Shown: positions 41,748 through 54,533 of the stretch, one piece after another
Position numbering within the stretch: the stretch's first letter is position 1
Layout: each line of letters begins with the position of its first letter
NCBI RefSeq assembly: GCF_000617925.1
Contig: NZ_BAMT01000003.1
Location: forward strand, 62,001-126,000
DNA length: 64,000 bases
Direction of reading: 5' to 3'
DNA from: Methylobacillus glycogenes JCM 2850
GTDB lineage: Bacteria; Pseudomonadota; Gammaproteobacteria; Burkholderiales; Methylophilaceae
Translations under genes and position numbers: made by a program
Notes under the pieces: generated by a model
The model's database searches: none
Seen by the model: only the letters and a program-made list of their open reading frames with translations
Told to the model about the DNA's origin: nothing

Positions 41748-43078
41748 ATGAATACTCCAATCGCACATATCGAATCCCTGGACTATGAAGGTCGCGGGGT
41801 GGCACGCGTTGATGGCAAGACCATCTTTATTGATGGTGGCTTGCCCGGTGAGCAGGTGACCTATCGCACCTTGCGCCGCAAGGCCAATTACGAGGTTGCC
41901 GAAGTCAGCAAAGTGCTCAAGCTTTCTAATTTACGCACCACACCTGAGTGCAAGCATTTCGGCGTCTGTGGTGGCTGCGCCATCCAGCATCTGGATGTCA
42001 CAGGTCAGGTGGCCGCCAAGCAACGCATGCTGGAAGATAATTTCTGGCATATAGGTAAAACCCGTCCCGAGCGTATGCTGCCTGCCATCTATGGCCCATC
42101 GTGGGGCTATAGGCACAAAGCCAGATTGCGAGTGCGCTATGTGGCTAAGAAGGGTGGGGTGCTGGTGGGCTTTAACGAAAAAGCCACCAGCTTTGTTGCG
42201 GATATGGATAGCTGCAAGGTTTTGCCGCCGCATGTGTCGCAATTGATCCCGGCCATGAAAGAGCTGGTAGCAAGCTCAGCGTGCGCGAGTCACTGCCGCA
42301 AATTGAAGTGGCGGTGGGCGAACTTAGTACAGTGCTGGTGCTGCGCATACTGGCGCCACTGCAAGCCAGTGATACTGCGCCTATCAAGGCTTTCGCCGAT
42401 ACCCACGGTGTGGAGATCTGGACCCAGAGCAAAGGCCCGGATACCGTGCAACCTTTTTACCCGCCGCAAGGGCCGGGGCTGAGTTATTCCCTGCCAGAAT
42501 TTGATCTGCGCTACCCCTTTAAACCCACCGAATTCACCCAGGTCAACCCGCATATCAATCGTGTGATGCTGCGGCGTGCCATGCAGTTGCTGCAACCGCA
42601 AGCCGGGGAGCGCATTGCTGATTTCTTCTGTGGCTTGGGCAATTTCACGCTGCCTATCGCACGTAGCGGGGCCAGCGTATTCGGTATGGAAGGTTCGGCA
42701 GCATTGGTGGCACGTGCTCACGAAAGTGCAGCCCTTAATGGCTTGCAAGGGCAGGTGGAATACCAAGAGGCCGATTTGTTCAAGATGACGCCAGAATTGC
42801 TGGCTTCATTGGGACACTTCGATAAATGGCTGGTAGATCCGCCACGTGATGGCGCGATGGAGTTGATAAAATCCCTGCCCGATGTCGCAGATGCAAATGC
42901 ACCTAGCAAGCATGCACCACAGCGCATTGTCTATGTGTCCTGCAACCCGTCCACGCTGGCGCGCGACGCTGGCATTCTGGTCCATAGCAAGGGTTACCGC
43001 CTGCTGGCGAGCGGGGTCATCAATATGTTCCCGCATACCGCCCACGTTGAGTCCATTGCGCTGTTCGAGCGGGTGTGA
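41748..43078 (+). CDS. rlmD: 23S rRNA (uracil-1939-C5)-methyltransferase (frame broken near 42275)
   Basis: RlmD methylates U1939 of 23S rRNA. It has an N-terminal TRAM domain ([21 protein letters not shown]), an iron-sulfur cluster region with [15 protein letters not shown], and a methyltransferase domain with [12 protein letters not shown] and the catalytic cysteine in [13 protein letters not shown]. The frame breaks before the central domain. Restoring one C (AGCCTCAGC read as AGCTCAGC) gives [19 protein letters not shown]. About 443 residues are expected. Confidence 0.92.
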
Positions 43079-43133
43079 GCCTGAGCCATTATGACCAGCC
43101 CTGACCACAACCTTGCCCATCCTGGTGACACGC

Positions 43134-44674
43134 ATGACAGCAAAGCTTAGCCCGCCAGTCAGCATCATCCGGCATGGGGGCTATCAGCTGCTGAAACTAG
43201 CGGGCCTGGGCGTCTTGATGCTGCTGAGCGTGGTTTTGCTGGATGCCTGCAGCCGTGACCAGGGCAGGCAGGAAATCCGTAGCGTAGTCAGCCAGCTGCC
43301 GCAGACGCTGGACCCGCGCTATGCTACCGATGCTGCTTCTAGCCGCGTCAATCATCTGCTTTATCGTTCACTGGTTGATTTTGATGAACACTCCAGCCGC
43401 GCCCAGCGCTGGCCAACTGGCGCGTACTCTCGCCACGATTGTTCCGCTTTTCCCTGGGTAAGCAGGGGCGCCAGTTTCATGATGGCCGCTACCTGACGGC
43501 AGAAGATGTTGCGGCTACCTATCAGTCTTTGCAGGAACTGCCCGATTCGCCGCATTCGGCCGAGTTTGCCAATATCAGCAAAATAGAAGTGCGCGACGAG
43601 AACACCCTGGATTTCTTCCTGCGTGATGCCGATAGCAACTTTCCCTCGCGCCTGATTGTGGGCATCCTGCCCGCAGAATTGATTGCCAAGGGGCATGACT
43701 TCTCTCGTGAGCCTGTAGGCAGCGGCAGTTTTAAATTTGTCTCGTGGCAAAGAGCACTCAAGCTACAGCGTGTGGCCGATAAGCAGGATGTGGTGTTCGA
43801 GGAAATCCGTGACCCTACCGTACGGGTACTCAAGCTGGTGCGTGGTGAAACCGATATTTTGCAGGGTGAGCTGCCGCCAGAATTGGTGAGCTATCTGCAG
43901 AAACAACCTGGACTGACAGTGGAACAGTCACAGGGCAGCAATTTCGCCTATTTGGGCCTCAATATGCAGGACCCCCTGCTGCAAAAGCCAGAGGTGCGTC
44001 AGGCCTTGGCTTATGCCATAGATAGACGGGCGATTATCCAACATGCGCTGGTAGGCGGTAGCCGTCTGGCCGAAACCATACTGCCCCCTGAGCACTGGGC
44101 AGGCAATGCCAACTTGCAGCCGCATGAGTACGACCCGGCCAAGGCGCGCCAACTGCTGACCCAGGCGGGCATCAAACTGCCGCTCAAACTGGTTTACAAA
44201 AGCTCGACCACGGTGCAGTGGGTGCGACTGGCCACCATGATGCAGGCGCAGATGCGTGAAGCCGGGGTTGAACTGGAGATACGCAGCCTGGACTGGGGTA
44301 CTTTCTTTGAAGATATCAAGCGCGGCAATTTCCAGCTTTACGGCATGATGTGGGTGGGGATCAAGACCCCGGAAATCTATCATCTGGCATTCCATTCCAC
44401 ATCTGTACCGCCCAAGGGCGCCAATCGTGGTCATTATGCAGATAGAAGTACCGACGACATGATAGCGGTGAGTGACTGGCAGCGTGTTGCTGCGCGCATA
44501 CATGAACAACTGCCGTATCTGCCGCTCTGGTATGAAGGCCAGTTTGTCGCCATGCGCAAGGAATTGATGGGCTATACCTTACGCGCAGATGGCAGCTGGG
44601 ATGGGCTGGAGCAAGTCAAACGTAAGCGCCTCAAATCGGTATTTCCAGGCCGTAGCAGCGTGGAGGGCAGTTAG
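43134..44674 (+). CDS. Peptide ABC transporter substrate-binding lipoprotein (frame broken near 43407)
   Basis: This family-5 (DppA/OppA/MppA-like) solute-binding protein has an N-terminal signal with an atypical lipobox LLDAC, then VVSQLPQTLDPRYATDAASSRVNHLLYRSLV. Further typical parts are VGSGSFKFVSW and NFAYLGLNMQDPLLQKPEVRQALAYAIDRRAII. The frame breaks near residue 90. Restoring one C (CAGCCGCTGG read as CAGCGCTGG) gives QPLANWRVLSPRLFRFSLG. The region near GANRGHYADR is shorter than in most relatives. ATG at 43134 follows GGTGA. It leads an operon with an L,D-transpeptidase and two permeases. Confidence 0.85.
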
Positions 44675-45166
44675 ATGCAGATTGTGATTTCACTGAGCCA
44701 GCAGTTGTTGCGCTTGCTGGCGGATGATGGGGCGCTGATCCGGCAATACCCGGTTTCAACTGCGCTCAAGGGCGTGGGTGAGCAAAAAAACAGTTATTGC
44801 ACGCCACGCGGACGCCACCAGATACGCGCCAAGATAGGCGCTGGCGCTCCTCTAGGTACGGTGTTCAAGGGGCGCAGGCCTACAGGTGAAATCTGGAATG
44901 CGGAGTTGCACGCCGCCCAGCCTGGTCGCGACTGGATATTGACGCGCATACTCTGGTTGTCAGGCTGCGAGCCCGGTTTCAATCGCCTGGGTAATGTGGA
45001 TAGCATGCAGCGCTATATCTATCTGCATGGCACGCCAGATAGCGAGCCCATGGGTGAGCCACATTCGCATGGCTGCATACGTTTGCGCAATGCGGATATC
45101 GCCGAGCTATTTGACTTGGTGCCCGTGCATACCACTGTGACTTTGCTGGAAGGTGACTTCGCTTGA
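44675..45166 (+). CDS. L,D-transpeptidase (YkuD domain)
   Basis: This 163-residue protein is a YkuD catalytic domain. The active site is HSHGCIRLRNADIAELF, with nucleophile Cys and upstream His. No signal peptide is present, so it may act in the cytoplasm or depend on an unusual route. L,D-transpeptidases link or exchange peptidoglycan stem peptides, and some act as L,D-carboxypeptidases. The gene starts immediately after the binding-protein stop and its TGA overlaps the TTG start of the first permease. That placement suggests handling of cell-wall peptides by the transporter; this is inference. Confidence 0.85.
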   Translation: MQIVISLSQQLLRLLADDGALIRQYPVSTALKGVGEQKNSYCTPRGRHQIRAKIGAGAPLGTVFKGRRPTGEIWNAELHAAQPGRDWILTRILWLSGCEPGFNRLGNVDSMQRYIYLHGTPDSEPMGEPHSHGCIRLRNADIAELFDLVPVHTTVTLLEGDFA

Positions 45167-46077
45167 TCATAAAGCGGCTATTGGCAGTGCTGCCCGTGGT
45201 GTTTGGCGTGCTGCTGCTGACGTTTTTGCTGGTGCATCTGGTGCCTGGCGACCCTGTGGAAGTCATGCTGGGGGAATCTGCGCCCATGGCGGACCGCGCC
45301 CAACTAAGGGCAGAGCTGGGTCTGGATCAGCCGCTGCTGACGCAGTTTGCGCATTATCTACAGGCACTCAGTCATGGCGATCTGGGCCGCTCCATCCATA
45401 GCCATCAATCCATCACCGAGATGTTGCTCACGCGCCTGCCTGCCACGGTAGAACTGGCATTGCTGGCTTTATTGATAGCCATCAGCCTGGGCCTGCCGCT
45501 GGGCATACTCGCGGCACTCAAGCATCAACGCTGGCCAGACCAGGCCGCCACCTTATTGAGCCTGACCTTGGCTGCCATGCCTTCTTTCTGGCTGGGGCCT
45601 TTGCTGATGCTGTTGCTGGCGGTATGGCTGGGCTGGTTGCCCGTCAGCGGCATGAACGAGCCAGCCTCGATTATTCTGCCTGCGCTGACCCTGGGCTTTG
45701 GCCTGGCTGCCATACTCATGCGTATGACACGCGCCAGCATGCTGGAAATACTCAGTGAAGATTTTGTCCGCACGGCTCGTGCCAAAGGCATAAGTGAACG
45801 GCAAGTGGTGTTGCGTCATGCCTTGCGTGCCGCCTTGCTGCCCTTAGTCACCGTGCTGGGCCTGCAACTGGGCAGCTTGCTGGCCGGGGCAGTGATCACC
45901 GAGACCATCTTCGGCTGGGAGGGCGTGGGGCGCTTGCTGGTCGAATCCATAGAAAAGCGTGATTACCCGGTGACGCAGGCTTGCGTGCTGGTCATCGCTC
46001 TGGTCTATGTGCTGGTGAATCTGGCTACCGATCTGCTCTACGCCAGGTTAGACCCGCGCGTGAGGTTTGCCTCATGA
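45163..46077 (+). CDS. Peptide ABC transporter permease (DppB type)
   Basis: This 304-residue inner-membrane permease has six helices. The start MIIKRLLAVLPVVFGVLLLTFLLVHLVPGDPVEVML is the DppB/OppB hallmark, and the EAA loop is RTARAKGISERQVVLRHALRAALLPLVT. The start is TTG at 45163, overlapping the stop of the transpeptidase gene. The partner permease follows with a four-base overlap. No ATP-binding subunits are present in the window, so they must be encoded elsewhere. Confidence 0.9.
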   Translation: MIIKRLLAVLPVVFGVLLLTFLLVHLVPGDPVEVMLGESAPMADRAQLRAELGLDQPLLTQFAHYLQALSHGDLGRSIHSHQSITEMLLTRLPATVELALLALLIAISLGLPLGILAALKHQRWPDQAATLLSLTLAAMPSFWLGPLLMLLLAVWLGWLPVSGMNEPASIILPALTLGFGLAAILMRMTRASMLEILSEDFVRTARAKGISERQVVLRHALRAALLPLVTVLGLQLGSLLAGAVITETIFGWEGVGRLLVESIEKRDYPVTQACVLVIALVYVLVNLATDLLYARLDPRVRFAS

Positions 46078-46892
46078 AGCTGCTGCGCAATTTCACCAGC
46101 TATTGGCCACGCTGGGTGCTGGCGTTCTGGCTGGTGCTGGTCTGTCTATCAGTTTTGATAGATCTGGCACCTGATCGTATCTCGCTAGAGCATGTGCTTT
46201 TACCTCCGGGTAGCCTTGCCTGGCTGGGGGCCGATGACCTGGGCCGCAGCATCGCTGCACGCTTGGCGGCTGGCGCTGGTGTATCGTTGATGGTGGCGGT
46301 GCTGGTGACCGGGGTGACCCTGTTGACGGGCACAACTGTGGGCTTGCTGGCGGGTTATTACGGCGGCTGGATAGATAGGCTGCTGATGCAGGTGACGGAT
46401 ATCTTCCTGGCGTTTCCCGGCATACTGCTGGCAATTGCGTTTGCCGCCGTGCTAGGCCCAGGCTTGGGTAATCTGATGCTGGCTTTGTGCCTGACTTCCT
46501 GGGTAGGTTACGCCAGGCTGACGCGGGCTCAGGCCTTAAGTCTGCGTGAACGCCAGCATGTGCAGGCGGCCAAGTCCCTGGGTGCGCCTGCCTGGCGCAT
46601 CATGCGCAAACATATGCTGCCGCTACTGGCAGCCCCGTTGGTGGTCGAGGCCACTTACAGCATTGCTGGTCTGGTGATTGCCGAAGCCAGCCTGTCCTTC
46701 CTGGGGCTGGGCATACAGGCTCCACATGCGTCCTGGGGCAGCATGCTTAGGGATGGGGTACGCTATTTGCTGGTGGCACCGCATTATGTGCTGGCGGTGG
46801 GCTTGAGTCTGATGTCTGTGGTGCTGGCCATCAATGTGCTGGGCGATCAATTGCGCGATGCCTGGGATATCCGTCGCGCTGGCAGTGATTAG
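46074..46892 (+). CDS. Peptide ABC transporter permease (DppC type)
   Basis: This 272-residue protein is the second permease, with the DppC/OppC features LGADDLGRSIAARLAAG and the EAA loop VQAAKSLGAPAWRIMRKHMLPLL, then AEASLSFLGLGIQAPHASWGSML. ATG at 46074 overlaps the upstream stop (ATGA). Together with the binding protein it forms an incomplete transporter unit lacking ATPases. Confidence 0.9.
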   Translation: MKLLRNFTSYWPRWVLAFWLVLVCLSVLIDLAPDRISLEHVLLPPGSLAWLGADDLGRSIAARLAAGAGVSLMVAVLVTGVTLLTGTTVGLLAGYYGGWIDRLLMQVTDIFLAFPGILLAIAFAAVLGPGLGNLMLALCLTSWVGYARLTRAQALSLRERQHVQAAKSLGAPAWRIMRKHMLPLLAAPLVVEATYSIAGLVIAEASLSFLGLGIQAPHASWGSMLRDGVRYLLVAPHYVLAVGLSLMSVVLAINVLGDQLRDAWDIRRAGSD

Positions 46893-46956
46893 TCAGTCAT
46901 TTTTGATTGATTAATAAGACGGTTATTCAACTCAGGCGATTATAAAAGGGGAGCAT

Positions 46957-47669
46957 ATGCAGCGTCAGCCGAATACACAACGCCAATACCGTTACTATGA
47001 TTTTGTCATGGTGGCGTTTGTGGTGGTGCTGGTCTGCTCCAACCTCATAGGCCCGGCCAAGATTTCACAATTTGATTTGCCCTTGATAGGCACGCTGACC
47101 TTTGGCGCAGGGGTATTGTTTTTCCCTATCTCCTACGTATTTGGTGATGTGCTGACTGAGGTTTACGGTTATGCGCGTTCACGCCGCGTGATCTGGACTG
47201 GCTTTGCCGCGCTGGCGTTTGCCTCGGCCATGGCCTGGGTGATTGTTGCCCTGCCACCTGCGCCATTCTGGGAAAACCAGCACGCCTATGAAATTGCCTT
47301 TGGCTCCGCCTGGCGTATCTCGCTCGCGGGTTTGCTGGCGTTTGCCTGCGGTGAGTTTGTTAATTCCGTGGTGCTGGCCAAAATGAAAGTCTGGACCCAG
47401 GGGCGCTGGCTCTGGACACGTACCATAGGCTCCACCATTGTGGGTGAGGGCGTGGATTCTCTGCTGTTTTACCCGCTGGCCTTTTATGGCACAGGCATCA
47501 TCCTGATGACAAGTTGCCGCTGGTGATGCTGGCGCAGTTTCTCGCCAAAGTCGGGGTTGAGGTAGTATTAACGCCAGTCACTTATCGCGTGGTAGCCTGG
47601 CTCAAGCACGCCGAGCGCGAAGACTATTATGACCGTGACACCAATTTCAATCCCTTCCGCCTGCAATAA
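46957..47669 (+). CDS. yhhQ: Queuosine precursor transporter (frame broken near 47502)
   Basis: YhhQ imports preQ0/preQ1 or queuine for tRNA modification. The membrane protein starts RQYRYYDFVMVAFVVVLVCSNLIGPAK and has the family motif FPISYVFGDVLTEVYGYARSRRVIW. The frame is lost after YGTGII. Restoring one C (ATCATCCCTGATGAC read as ATCATCCTGATGAC) gives IIPDDKLPLVMLAQFLAKVGVEVVLTPVTY and a normal length of about 237 residues. GGGGAG lies before the ATG. Confidence 0.88.
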
Positions 47670-47699
47670 GGCCTTCACACTGGAAACCGTACTTTAGCC

Positions 47700-48749
47700 A
47701 TGACACTAGGTCCCATTATGCTAGACGTGGTCGGCACCGAGCTTAGCGCTGCCGATATTCGCCGTATACAACATCCGCTGGTCGGTGGCGTCATTCTGTT
47801 TGCGCGCAATTTTGCCTCCCCAAGCCAGCTCAAGGCGCTGACCGAGAGCATACACGCGGTGCGCCAGCCACCGCTGTTGATTGCGGTTGACCATGAGGGG
47901 GGGCGGGTGCAGCGTTTTCGTGAAGGATTCACGCGCATTCCACCCATGCGCGAATTTGGCAAAATCTGGGATGAACATCCGCGCAAGGCCAGGCAGTTGG
48001 CAGAAGATGCTGGCTGGATCATCGCCTGTGAGCTGCGTGCCCATGGCATAGATTTCAGCTTTACCCCGGTGCTGGACATGGACTATGGCGAGAGCCAGGT
48101 CATAGGCGATAGAGCCTTCCACGGCAAGGCCCAGGCTATTAATGAACTGGCGTTCTCGCTATTGCAAGGCCTCAAGCGCGGGGGCATGGCAGCGGTGGGC
48201 AAGCATTTCCCCGGTCATGGTTATGTCGTGGCGGATTCCCATGTCGCCATTCCGGTGGATGAGCGCGAATTTGACCAGATTGCCCAGCATGACATGCAGA
48301 CCTTCCGCCAACTGATAGACGATGGCATACAAGCCATCATGCCTGCGCATGTGATCTATCCCAAGGTAGACGACAAACCAGCGGGCTTCTCCGAGCGCTG
48401 GCTGCAGAAAGTGCTGCGCCAGCGTCTGGGCTTTAACGGCGTGATCTTCAGTGATGATCTTTCCATGGAAGGTGCAGGCGTGGCAGGGGATGTCACTCAG
48501 CGCGCATTGGCAGCGCTGAATGCTGGTTGCGATATGGCGCTGCTGTGCAACCAGCCAGAACAGGCCGATGAGTTACTGGCCAATCTCAAATGGGATGTAC
48601 AGGCCCAGAGCCTGGCCAGATTGGCACGCATGCATGGTGGCCGTCATCCCTCGGATATGGTCGCTTTGCATGAAGACCCTGACTTTATGCGTGCGGTGCA
48701 TCAGGTAGGCATGGTAGGCAAGGCTGATGGTGAACTTCCTTTTGTTTAG
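47700..48749 (+). CDS. nagZ: Beta-N-acetylhexosaminidase
   Basis: NagZ is the cytoplasmic glycoside hydrolase family 3 enzyme that removes GlcNAc from anhydro-muropeptides in cell-wall recycling. The 349-residue protein has HPLVGGVILFARNFASP, DHEGGRVQRF, the catalytic loop KHFPGHGYVVADSH and FSDDLSMEGA, which holds the Asp nucleophile. It lies near a peptide transporter operon with an L,D-transpeptidase, which fits a murein-recycling theme. Confidence 0.94.
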   Translation: MTLGPIMLDVVGTELSAADIRRIQHPLVGGVILFARNFASPSQLKALTESIHAVRQPPLLIAVDHEGGRVQRFREGFTRIPPMREFGKIWDEHPRKARQLAEDAGWIIACELRAHGIDFSFTPVLDMDYGESQVIGDRAFHGKAQAINELAFSLLQGLKRGGMAAVGKHFPGHGYVVADSHVAIPVDEREFDQIAQHDMQTFRQLIDDGIQAIMPAHVIYPKVDDKPAGFSERWLQKVLRQRLGFNGVIFSDDLSMEGAGVAGDVTQRALAALNAGCDMALLCNQPEQADELLANLKWDVQAQSLARLARMHGGRHPSDMVALHEDPDFMRAVHQVGMVGKADGELPFV

Positions 48750-48806
48750 GCATTTAGGCTTTAGCCTGCGGGAATTGGCTAGGCTGAATGCTCAAACCCG
48801 GCAATA

Positions 48807-48827
48807 TTGTTAACAGGGTGTTAACAA
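48807..48827. promoter_or_regulatory. Perfect 9-bp palindrome TTGTTAACA-N3-TGTTAACAA
   Basis: TTGTTAACA, GGG and TGTTAACAA form a perfect inverted repeat of 21 bases. It lies in the 243-base gap between nagZ and the TMBIM gene, about 165 bases before the latter. No T tract follows, so an operator for a dimeric regulator is more likely than a terminator. The rest of the gap holds no gene. Confidence 0.65.
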
Positions 48828-48992
48828 TGCGCGAATAATCCATATAAATTAAGCGCCACGGTTGAAACTTTGCTGGTAATTGGCTAGTCTTACTGCCAGT
48901 CTTGGTTTAACCAGTGCTTGATTGATGGCTGCAATTGTTTTTAGCTTCATTGCTGATTAACCAGGCATCGCGTTTTTTATAGGGGAATACAT

Positions 48993-49679
48993 ATGCAAAC
49001 GAATTACCAAGTCGCTAATACCCAGGCCTTGCCCGCAAGCGCCCACAAGGTATTGCGCAACACTTACATGATGCTGGGCCTGACCATGATCCCAACGGTG
49101 ATTGGTGCATTCATCGGCATGACCATGAACTTCTCCTGGATGGCGGGTAGCCCCATCCTGTCCACACTGATCATGCTGGGCGTGATGTTTGGCCTGTTCT
49201 TCGCCATCTCCGCCAACCGCAACAACTCCTTCGGTGTGGTGCTGTTGCTGGCACTGACCTTCTTCCTGGGTGTGATGCTGGGCCCCATCCTGCAAGTAGC
49301 GCTCAATCTGCGTAACGGTGGTCAAATCGTCGGTCTGGCTGCAGGCGGCACTGGCTTGATCTTCCTGACACTGGCCGGTATTGGTGCCAGCACCAAGCGT
49401 GATTTCAGCTTCATGGGCAATTTCCTGCTGGTAGGCCTGGTGCTGCTGATCATTGCCTCCCTGGCAAATATGTTCTTCCAGGTGCCTGCTGCATCACTGG
49501 CGATCTCTGCCGTGGCTGTGTTGCTGTTTTCTGGTTTCATCCTGTTTGATGTTAACCGCATCGTACGTGGTGGCGAAACCAACTACGTGATGGCAACCCT
49601 GGCTTTGTACATGAACATCTACAACCTGTTTGTTAACTTGTTGCACTTGCTCATGGCGCTGATGGGTGAGCGTGATTAA
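48993..49679 (+). CDS. Bax inhibitor-1/TMBIM family membrane protein
   Basis: The 228-residue protein has seven predicted helices and features of the BI-1/YbhL/YccA group: LPASAHKVLRNTYMMLGLTMIPT at the start and ILFDVNRIVRGGETNYVMATLALYMNIYNLFVNLL at the end. Some members regulate FtsH or leak calcium; which applies is unknown. A GGGGA site precedes the ATG and a terminator follows. Confidence 0.9.
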   Translation: MQTNYQVANTQALPASAHKVLRNTYMMLGLTMIPTVIGAFIGMTMNFSWMAGSPILSTLIMLGVMFGLFFAISANRNNSFGVVLLLALTFFLGVMLGPILQVALNLRNGGQIVGLAAGGTGLIFLTLAGIGASTKRDFSFMGNFLLVGLVLLIIASLANMFFQVPAASLAISAVAVLLFSGFILFDVNRIVRGGETNYVMATLALYMNIYNLFVNLLHLLMALMGERD

Positions 49680-49693
49680 TTCTTAGCTACTGC

Positions 49694-49722
49694 AAAAAAC
49701 CCGTCCTTGTGGCGGGTTTTTT
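49694..49722 (+). terminator. Terminator after the TMBIM gene
   Basis: AAAAAACCCGTCC and GGCGGGTTTTTT form a strong stem around a short loop, 15 bases after the stop codon. Confidence 0.92.
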
Positions 49723-49769
49723 GTTGGTATCATCCAGATGCTTTTCTTCTCTTGGTAATGTACTAATCC

Positions 49770-50831
49770 ATGTCAGATATCACCGCCAGTTGGCCCTCGC
49801 TGGGTGCGGCCATTAAACAGCGTACGCCCGGTGTACCCATCACCAAATGCCTGATTGCGCTCAATCTGCTGGTGTTTGTGCTCATGTTGTTCAATGGCGC
49901 TGGCTTTTGGCATTCCCCCAATCAGGTACAACTTGCCTGGGGTGCCAATTTTGGCCCGGCGACTCAGGATGGCGAGTGGTGGCGTCTGGCCACGGCTTTG
50001 TTCCTGCATTTTGGTACAGTGCATCTGACACTGAACATGGTGGCGTTCTGGGATGGCGGTCAGCTGGTTGAGCGCATGTATGGGCATTGGCGTTATCTGC
50101 TGATCTATCTGGCCAGTGGCTTGGGCGGCAATCTGCTGTCATTGGTGTGGCAGGGGAATCAGGCTGTATCGGGCGGTGCTTCTGGGGCCATTTTCGGTAT
50201 CTATGGTGCGCTGATTGTGTTTCTCTGGCATGAACGTGCCGATCTTGAAAACCGCGAGTTCCGCTGGTTATTTGGCGGTGCCTGCGTATTTGCGCTGGCC
50301 ACTATTGCGCTAGGGTTCATGATCCCGGCCATAGACAATGCCGCGCATATAGGGGGTTTTGTCACGGGCATGCTGACGGGTGTGATCGGCATGCGCAGCC
50401 TGCGGGCTGAGCATAGCATCTCTAAAGTTGCCAGACTGGCCGGGGCTGGGCTACTGCTGGCAGCCATTGTGGTGATGCTGAACAACCTGCCTGTGCCGCG
50501 CTATCGCTGGGGCGATGAATTACTGCTGCAAAAACAGATTAATGCCTTTATGAGTGAAGATCAGGCCATCAACCGCTCCTGGCTCAAGATAATGCATGAA
50601 AGCAAGCAGGGCAATGTGACCTATCTGGAATTGGGTGAGCAGATCGAGAACGATATCTCTGAGCGCTATCAGGAAAGCTATGAGGCCCTGAAACAACTGC
50701 CTTACGACCCAGCCCTGCCTTCGGCCGCCAAGCTGGAAAGCATATTGCAATACACCAAGCAAAAGCGCGATGCCTCGCAGGCACTGGCCGATGAGGTCAA
50801 GCGTGGCAAAAACCTGCCATCGCGCCAGTAA
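49770..50831 (+). CDS. Rhomboid-family intramembrane serine protease
   Basis: The 353-residue protein has a rhomboid core of about six helices. The catalytic Ser is in GGASGAIFGIYG and the His in DNAAHIGGFVTGM; HLTLNMVAFWDGG supplies the conserved asparagine region. A soluble C-terminal extension of about 120 residues follows, without a recognised domain. Substrates are unknown. Confidence 0.88.
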   Translation: MSDITASWPSLGAAIKQRTPGVPITKCLIALNLLVFVLMLFNGAGFWHSPNQVQLAWGANFGPATQDGEWWRLATALFLHFGTVHLTLNMVAFWDGGQLVERMYGHWRYLLIYLASGLGGNLLSLVWQGNQAVSGGASGAIFGIYGALIVFLWHERADLENREFRWLFGGACVFALATIALGFMIPAIDNAAHIGGFVTGMLTGVIGMRSLRAEHSISKVARLAGAGLLLAAIVVMLNNLPVPRYRWGDELLLQKQINAFMSEDQAINRSWLKIMHESKQGNVTYLELGEQIENDISERYQESYEALKQLPYDPALPSAAKLESILQYTKQKRDASQALADEVKRGKNLPSRQ

Positions 50832-50840
50832 ATCTTCTGC

Positions 50841-53570
<2,730 letters not shown>

Positions 53571-53579
53571 AGGCTGGGT

Positions 53580-54533
53580 TTACCTTTGCCCCAGCAATGC
53601 CAGCGCGCGCAAACAGGCATGGTAATGGACTTCACCATGCGCTGACTCCAGGGTGATGCCGGGCAATTGCAAGCCATAGCTGAGGGATTGCTCATGGGCG
53701 TCCATCACCCAGCGTGTTAGCTGACTGAGTCTATGCTCCAGGTTTTTGCCCGGAGTTTGCGCCAGGTCCAGCCAGCATTGCTCATGCGCAGCGGCATGAA
53801 AATCCCGGCTATATAAGCCTTGCTCGCGCGAGGAGGCTTTCCAGTCTATGCGTCGTGGCGAATCGCCTGCCTGGTAGGGTCTCAGGCCGGAAAAATCATC
53901 GTCACCACGGCGTAAAGTCTCACCTTCGCTGCCGCCGGGAATGGCTCCTTCAGGCAGGGGCAGGCCGGGCTCGGCGGGGGCGGGGTATATCAGGCAGCGC
54001 AGCGGGCTGGGAAAGCTGGTCCAGACCCGGTACAGTCCAGCCGGGAAGCTGGTGGAGAGTGCAATAGGCTCCACCTGCATCCAGCCCCGTTGCTTGCTGG
54101 CCAGGCTCAGCGTTAATGTAGCCGAGTGACCAGCGGCAATATCGGTATAAACCGCTGTTTCCAGCGCCAGGGCCGCGCCCACGGCATAGCGTGCACGTTG
54201 TCGCTTATCACTCAGCTCCAGTTGCAGCTGGATATGCTGCCCGGCAAACACAGGGGCTGGAGCTGAGGCATTGACTTGCAGCCAGGCCAGGTTGCGCCAG
54301 GTGTGCAGCATGCTGGACAAGGCCATGCCGACAATAACAAACGTCAGCAGAAAGCCCAGGTTGAGACTGTAGTTGATGGCGGCCAGCAACATGCATAACA
54401 ACACGATGCCTAAACCCCAGCCAGCGCGACTGGGCAGTATGTAAATGCTGTGTGGCCCCAAAACAAGAGGTAGGGTAGGGGGAGGGCGCTGACGGCGCCA
54501 GCGTGCAGGGAGCTTAAGGGATGGCAACTGCAT
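53580..54533 (-). CDS. DUF58 protein
   Basis: The 317-residue protein has two N-terminal membrane helices (about 35-75) and the DUF58 signature LRPYQAGDSPRRIDWKASSREQGLYSRDF. DUF58 proteins accompany MoxR ATPases and are thought to act as their partners with a von Willebrand-like fold. It lies between the MoxR gene (20-base overlap) and the TgpA gene (9-base gap). Confidence 0.88.
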   Translation of the reverse strand: MQLPSLKLPARWRRQRPPPTLPLVLGPHSIYILPSRAGWGLGIVLLCMLLAAINYSLNLGFLLTFVIVGMALSSMLHTWRNLAWLQVNASAPAPVFAGQHIQLQLELSDKRQRARYAVGAALALETAVYTDIAAGHSATLTLSLASKQRGWMQVEPIALSTSFPAGLYRVWTSFPSPLRCLIYPAPAEPGLPLPEGAIPGGSEGETLRRGDDDFSGLRPYQAGDSPRRIDWKASSREQGLYSRDFHAAAHEQCWLDLAQTPGKNLEHRLSQLTRWVMDAHEQSLSYGLQLPGITLESAHGEVHYHACLRALALLGQR

